DNA of 7,944 nt from Symbiobacteriaceae bacterium (GTDB lineage: Bacteria; Bacillota_E; Symbiobacteriia; Symbiobacteriales; Symbiobacteriaceae): the NCBI GenBank assembly GCA_027356675.1, contig DAHVXO010000184.1:1-7944 (forward strand), given 5' to 3'. Positions 6,073 through 7,944 of this stretch are shown piece by piece. Under the pieces are notes generated by a model. It saw nothing but the letters and a program-made list of their open reading frames with translations. It searched no databases and had not been told where the DNA came from. Each line of letters opens with the position of its first letter. Position 1 is the first letter of the stretch. Position numbers and translations under genes: made by a program.

Positions 6073-7344
6073 CTACCTGGCGACCCAAGGAAGTGAATGT
6101 AACGCCCCAAGGAACCATGGGTCTAGGAACCAACCCGTCGCGGCTGCAACCATGATCAGAACCGTTGCCATTAACATCCGGCGCCACAGAGCAGGGGCCG
6201 AACGCCAAACGATAGGCAACAACACCAGTGCACTCGCCACGGAGGTGAGCACAACACCAAGCCCCGCTGTTGTAGGGGAGATGTTACCTTGGGATGCCAA
6301 ATTGGCGGCGCTGGCCACAGCGGAGGATGAGGACACGAGCCCACCGAGGAAGCTGATCATGAAGAATCCCATATTCCCACCAAAGCGCTGGCCGAAGCCA
6401 GCAATGGCGGTGAGGAGCATGAAGACCAGGCCAAACTCCAGGGCGGCTCGCAGAGAGAAGGGCGAGGTGATCGCGATTCTTGTGGGCGACTCAACTCCCT
6501 CCGGCCGGCTCAACAGGGCAAGGCCGATCGTCACAGCTAACATCAACCCAACAGGCAGGAGTCCAGCGGGGAGGGCCATTGGAGCAAATAGCGCCAAAAT
6601 TAGGCCGTTGCGTACTATCATCGCCGTTTTGGCCAGCATGATGCCACGAAAGGTGTACGCTTGTAGGTCTGGGTTTCTCCGATATTGGTGAGCCAGTCCA
6701 GCCACCGCTGCCGTAGAGTTCACAAGCCCACCGAGAAACCCGGTATAGGTTACACCCCGAGCACCGTATAGCCGAAGCAAAGCATAATTGGCTAACCCGA
6801 TGCCTGAAATGAGCACAACCATGATCCAGATCTTGCGGGGGTTGATTAACTGCCATGGATCCACCCCGGCATTGGGCAAGATGGGAAGGATCACGAGCGC
6901 CAGGGCCAGAAGGGTGATGCCGGCATTCACCTCCTCCCGGGACAGGTGCTGAGTGAAACCGACCATCTCCTCCTTCCAGGCGAGGAGCAGGAGCATAATC
7001 ACAGTCACAGCGACAGGGGTGAATAGGTGTCCCTGCCCGACGAGAATCCCATTGAGAGCCGTTACAAAGAGTGCCGCTGAGGTGGTCATTTCCAGGGTTT
7101 TGCGCTGTTGCAAGCTACCCAGATTCAGAACGGCTACCAGTACTGCCACAAAACCCAAGGTGAGCATGGCAAACGTCGGGGAGATCAGGGCCGCGAGAAC
7201 ACCTGCCACCGAAGTCAGGGAGAAAGTGCGTAGCCCTGCATCTTTGCCAGCACGTTCTCGCTCGAGCCCGATCAATAGCCCAAGCCCTGTTGCGAGGCTC
7301 ACCAGTTCCATCTTGGCAAGGTATGGATCAGCCAGCAGATCCAT
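6073..7344 (-). CDS. MgtC/SapB-DUF4010 family integral membrane protein
   Basis: A 423-residue polytopic membrane protein with well over ten hydrophobic segments. Residues ~14-145 resemble the MgtC/SapB N-terminal membrane domain, including the family motif G-L-L-I-G-L-E-R-E-R at residues 22-31 and R-T-F-S-L-T-S-V-A-G soon after. The remainder, with G-F-L-G-G-L-V-N-S-T-A-A-V and the internally similar S-F-L-G-G-L-V-S-S-S-S-A-V, matches DUF4010. The molecular function of this fusion is not established; ion transport is a common guess. The ATG at 7344-7342 is chosen because GGAGGGAG (7356-7349) lies just upstream. The frame extends further upstream to 7494, but that part overlaps the lgt remnant in another frame and contains nothing MgtC-like. 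The gene converges with the + strand genes and ends ahead of a strong terminator. Confidence 0.93.
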   Translation of the reverse strand: MDLLADPYLAKMELVSLATGLGLLIGLERERAGKDAGLRTFSLTSVAGVLAALISPTFAMLTLGFVAVLVAVLNLGSLQQRKTLEMTTSAALFVTALNGILVGQGHLFTPVAVTVIMLLLLAWKEEMVGFTQHLSREEVNAGITLLALALVILPILPNAGVDPWQLINPRKIWIMVVLISGIGLANYALLRLYGARGVTYTGFLGGLVNSTAAVAGLAHQYRRNPDLQAYTFRGIMLAKTAMIVRNGLILALFAPMALPAGLLPVGLMLAVTIGLALLSRPEGVESPTRIAITSPFSLRAALEFGLVFMLLTAIAGFGQRFGGNMGFFMISFLGGLVSSSSAVASAANLASQGNISPTTAGLGVVLTSVASALVLLPIVWRSAPALWRRMLMATVLIMVAAATGWFLDPWFLGALHSLPWVAR

Positions 7345-7427
7345 GCGTCTCCCTCCAAGAGTTTCAAACCGTCTTCCCACAATGTGCTGCCCCGTTTCCA
7401 GAGCTTCGTAGCGGATGTTTCTGCGCC

Positions 7428-7457
7428 AGCATATCAGGGTTCCTGCAAGCCGATCAA
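7428..7457 (-). promoter_or_regulatory. Candidate promoter for the DUF4010 gene
   Basis: On the minus strand TTGATC (7457-7452) is followed after 18 bases by TATGCT (7433-7428), preceded by TGA, which gives a TGn extended -10 element. It lies at the very end of the lgt remnant, about 85 bases before the DUF4010 start, with no other gene between. Confidence 0.37.
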
Positions 7458-7646
7458 AACCAGAAGTGCGGCAGCCACTTGGGCTACGCGACACTGACCG
7501 AAGAGAAACGAACTGTCCATTCGGATGCCCTCGATGAAGAACCGACCCAGGTTATAGAGCCTCAGGTACCCGAAGAAGATCGTACCACGAGAGGGATTCC
7601 GTCGGCGCCAGGTCAGGGGACTGTGCCAGAATTTGTCGCCTCCATC
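7434..7646 (-). pseudogene. lgt: C-terminal remnant of prolipoprotein diacylglyceryl transferase
   Basis: The minus-strand frame from 7646 to the TGA at 7436-7434 encodes 70 residues that read as the last quarter of Lgt, the inner-membrane enzyme that transfers diacylglyceryl from phosphatidylglycerol to lipoprotein cysteines. Recognisable pieces, in order, are W-R-R-R-N-P, then G-T-I-F-F-G-Y-L-R-L-Y-N-L-G-R-F-F-I-E-G-I-R-M-D-S, then R-V-A-Q and a final hydrophobic helix. The R-F-x-x-E pair matches the conserved C-terminal Arg and Glu of the family. Lgt is normally about 260-300 residues; here an in-frame stop (7649-7647) lies immediately upstream and the transporter gene ends at 7668, so the N-terminal ~200 residues, including the signature region, are absent. 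There is no plausible start or ribosome binding site. It is best read as a decayed deletion scar. The frame has stayed open to a normal Lgt end, which suggests the deletion is not very old. Confidence 0.78.
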
Positions 7647-7667
7647 TCATGGGAGTGTCCATCGTGC

Positions 7668-7944
7668 CTACACCCACTCTCGATAAAGGAAGTAGGCGCC
7701 AAATACCACCATTGCCCAGCCAAAAAGCCTTTTCAGTCGTACGTCTCCCAGCTTTTGCGCGATCTTCGACCCCAACATGGCCGAGGGAATTACACCGATC
7801 GTCAGGAACAAGACCAGTTCCGGGTCTACGTGCCCTAACACCCAATGGATGATCGTACCGGGAATCGACAGCACGACCACCACTACCAAGGAGGTAGCGA
7901 TAGCCTCCATCATCGACATGTTCAAGAATGTGAGATACAGCGGA
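7668..7944 (-). CDS. TauE/SafE family membrane transporter, C-terminal part (5' end outside window)
   Basis: The minus-strand frame is open from the right edge to the TAG at 7670-7668, giving about 91 residues of the C-terminus. The segment N-M-S-M-M-E-A-I-A-T-S-L-V-V-V, then I-P-G-T-I-I-H, then I-G-V-I-P-S-A-M-L-G-S-K-I-A and R-L-K-R-L-F-G-W is characteristic of the second repeat of the TauE/SafE (DUF81) family. These inner-membrane permeases of about 250-300 residues are associated with export of sulfite, sulfoacetate and related anions. The substrate cannot be assigned from this part. The end of the protein is normal in length and sequence. The lgt remnant follows directly downstream, so the transporter could mark one side of the deletion that removed the rest of lgt. 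Confidence 0.9.
   Translation of the reverse strand, partial: PLYLTFLNMSMMEAIATSLVVVVVLSIPGTIIHWVLGHVDPELVLFLTIGVIPSAMLGSKIAQKLGDVRLKRLFGWAMVVFGAYFLYREWV

Noticed and set aside
5654..6208. A 184-codon minus-strand open frame
   Set aside because: It runs out of the DUF4010 gene in another frame, crosses the terminator hairpin, and has low-complexity, His/Pro/Gly-rich composition with no recognisable domain.
7345..7494. N-terminal extension of the DUF4010 gene up to 7494
   Set aside because: The extension is Arg-rich, overlaps the lgt remnant in another frame, and ignores the excellent GGAGGGAG site before the ATG at 7344.
7290..7838. Plus-strand 182-codon frame opposite the lgt remnant and transporter
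   Set aside because: The minus strand carries clear Lgt and TauE/SafE similarity here. The plus-strand product has no recognisable features and is a shadow.
1..7944. Mobile element, prophage, CRISPR or defence island
   Set aside because: No transposase, integrase, terminal inverted repeats, repeat-spacer pattern or recognised defence genes are present. The DUF2726 protein alone is not enough to call a defence system.

Overview
The window reads as a chromosomal segment from a GC-rich bacterium. Its genes use AGGAGG-type Shine-Dalgarno sites, GTG as well as ATG starts, and short or overlapping gene junctions. The sequence does not fix the lineage. The gene types would suit a high-GC Firmicutes- or Chloroflexota-like organism, but that is only an impression.

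Left part (1-4025, + strand): three consecutive M14-type zinc carboxypeptidase genes. The first is cut by the window edge, and the second and third are complete. All three have the same architecture, are clearly paralogous and appear co-transcribed: the first junction is a GTGA overlap or a 59-base gap, the second a 22-base gap. No signal peptides are visible, so they look cytoplasmic. Both complete copies keep the full zinc ligand and catalytic set. The start of the second copy carries a 30-base tandem duplication that duplicates its ribosome binding region.

Middle (4026-5448, + strand): a long, almost perfect hairpin (4065-4104) separates the peptidases from a six-helix-like membrane protein with an H-x-H-x-H motif. 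This is followed by a membrane-anchored DUF2726 protein whose conserved acidic residues resemble a PD-(D/E)XK nuclease fold.

Intergenic region (5449-6072): no large gene. The minus strand holds two weak candidate small single-helix membrane proteins and a possible promoter. A strong bidirectional terminator lies at 5957-5992.

Right part (6073-7944, - strand): a TauE/SafE-type transporter gene (5' end beyond the window), then a C-terminal remnant of prolipoprotein diacylglyceryl transferase (lgt) lacking its N-terminal two thirds, then a complete MgtC/SapB-DUF4010 membrane protein. A candidate promoter for the last gene lies at the very end of the lgt remnant. The broken lgt suggests past rearrangement here. 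I see no CRISPR array, transposase, tRNA or rRNA, and no convincing multi-gene novel system. The peptidase array and the lgt scar are the most distinctive elements.
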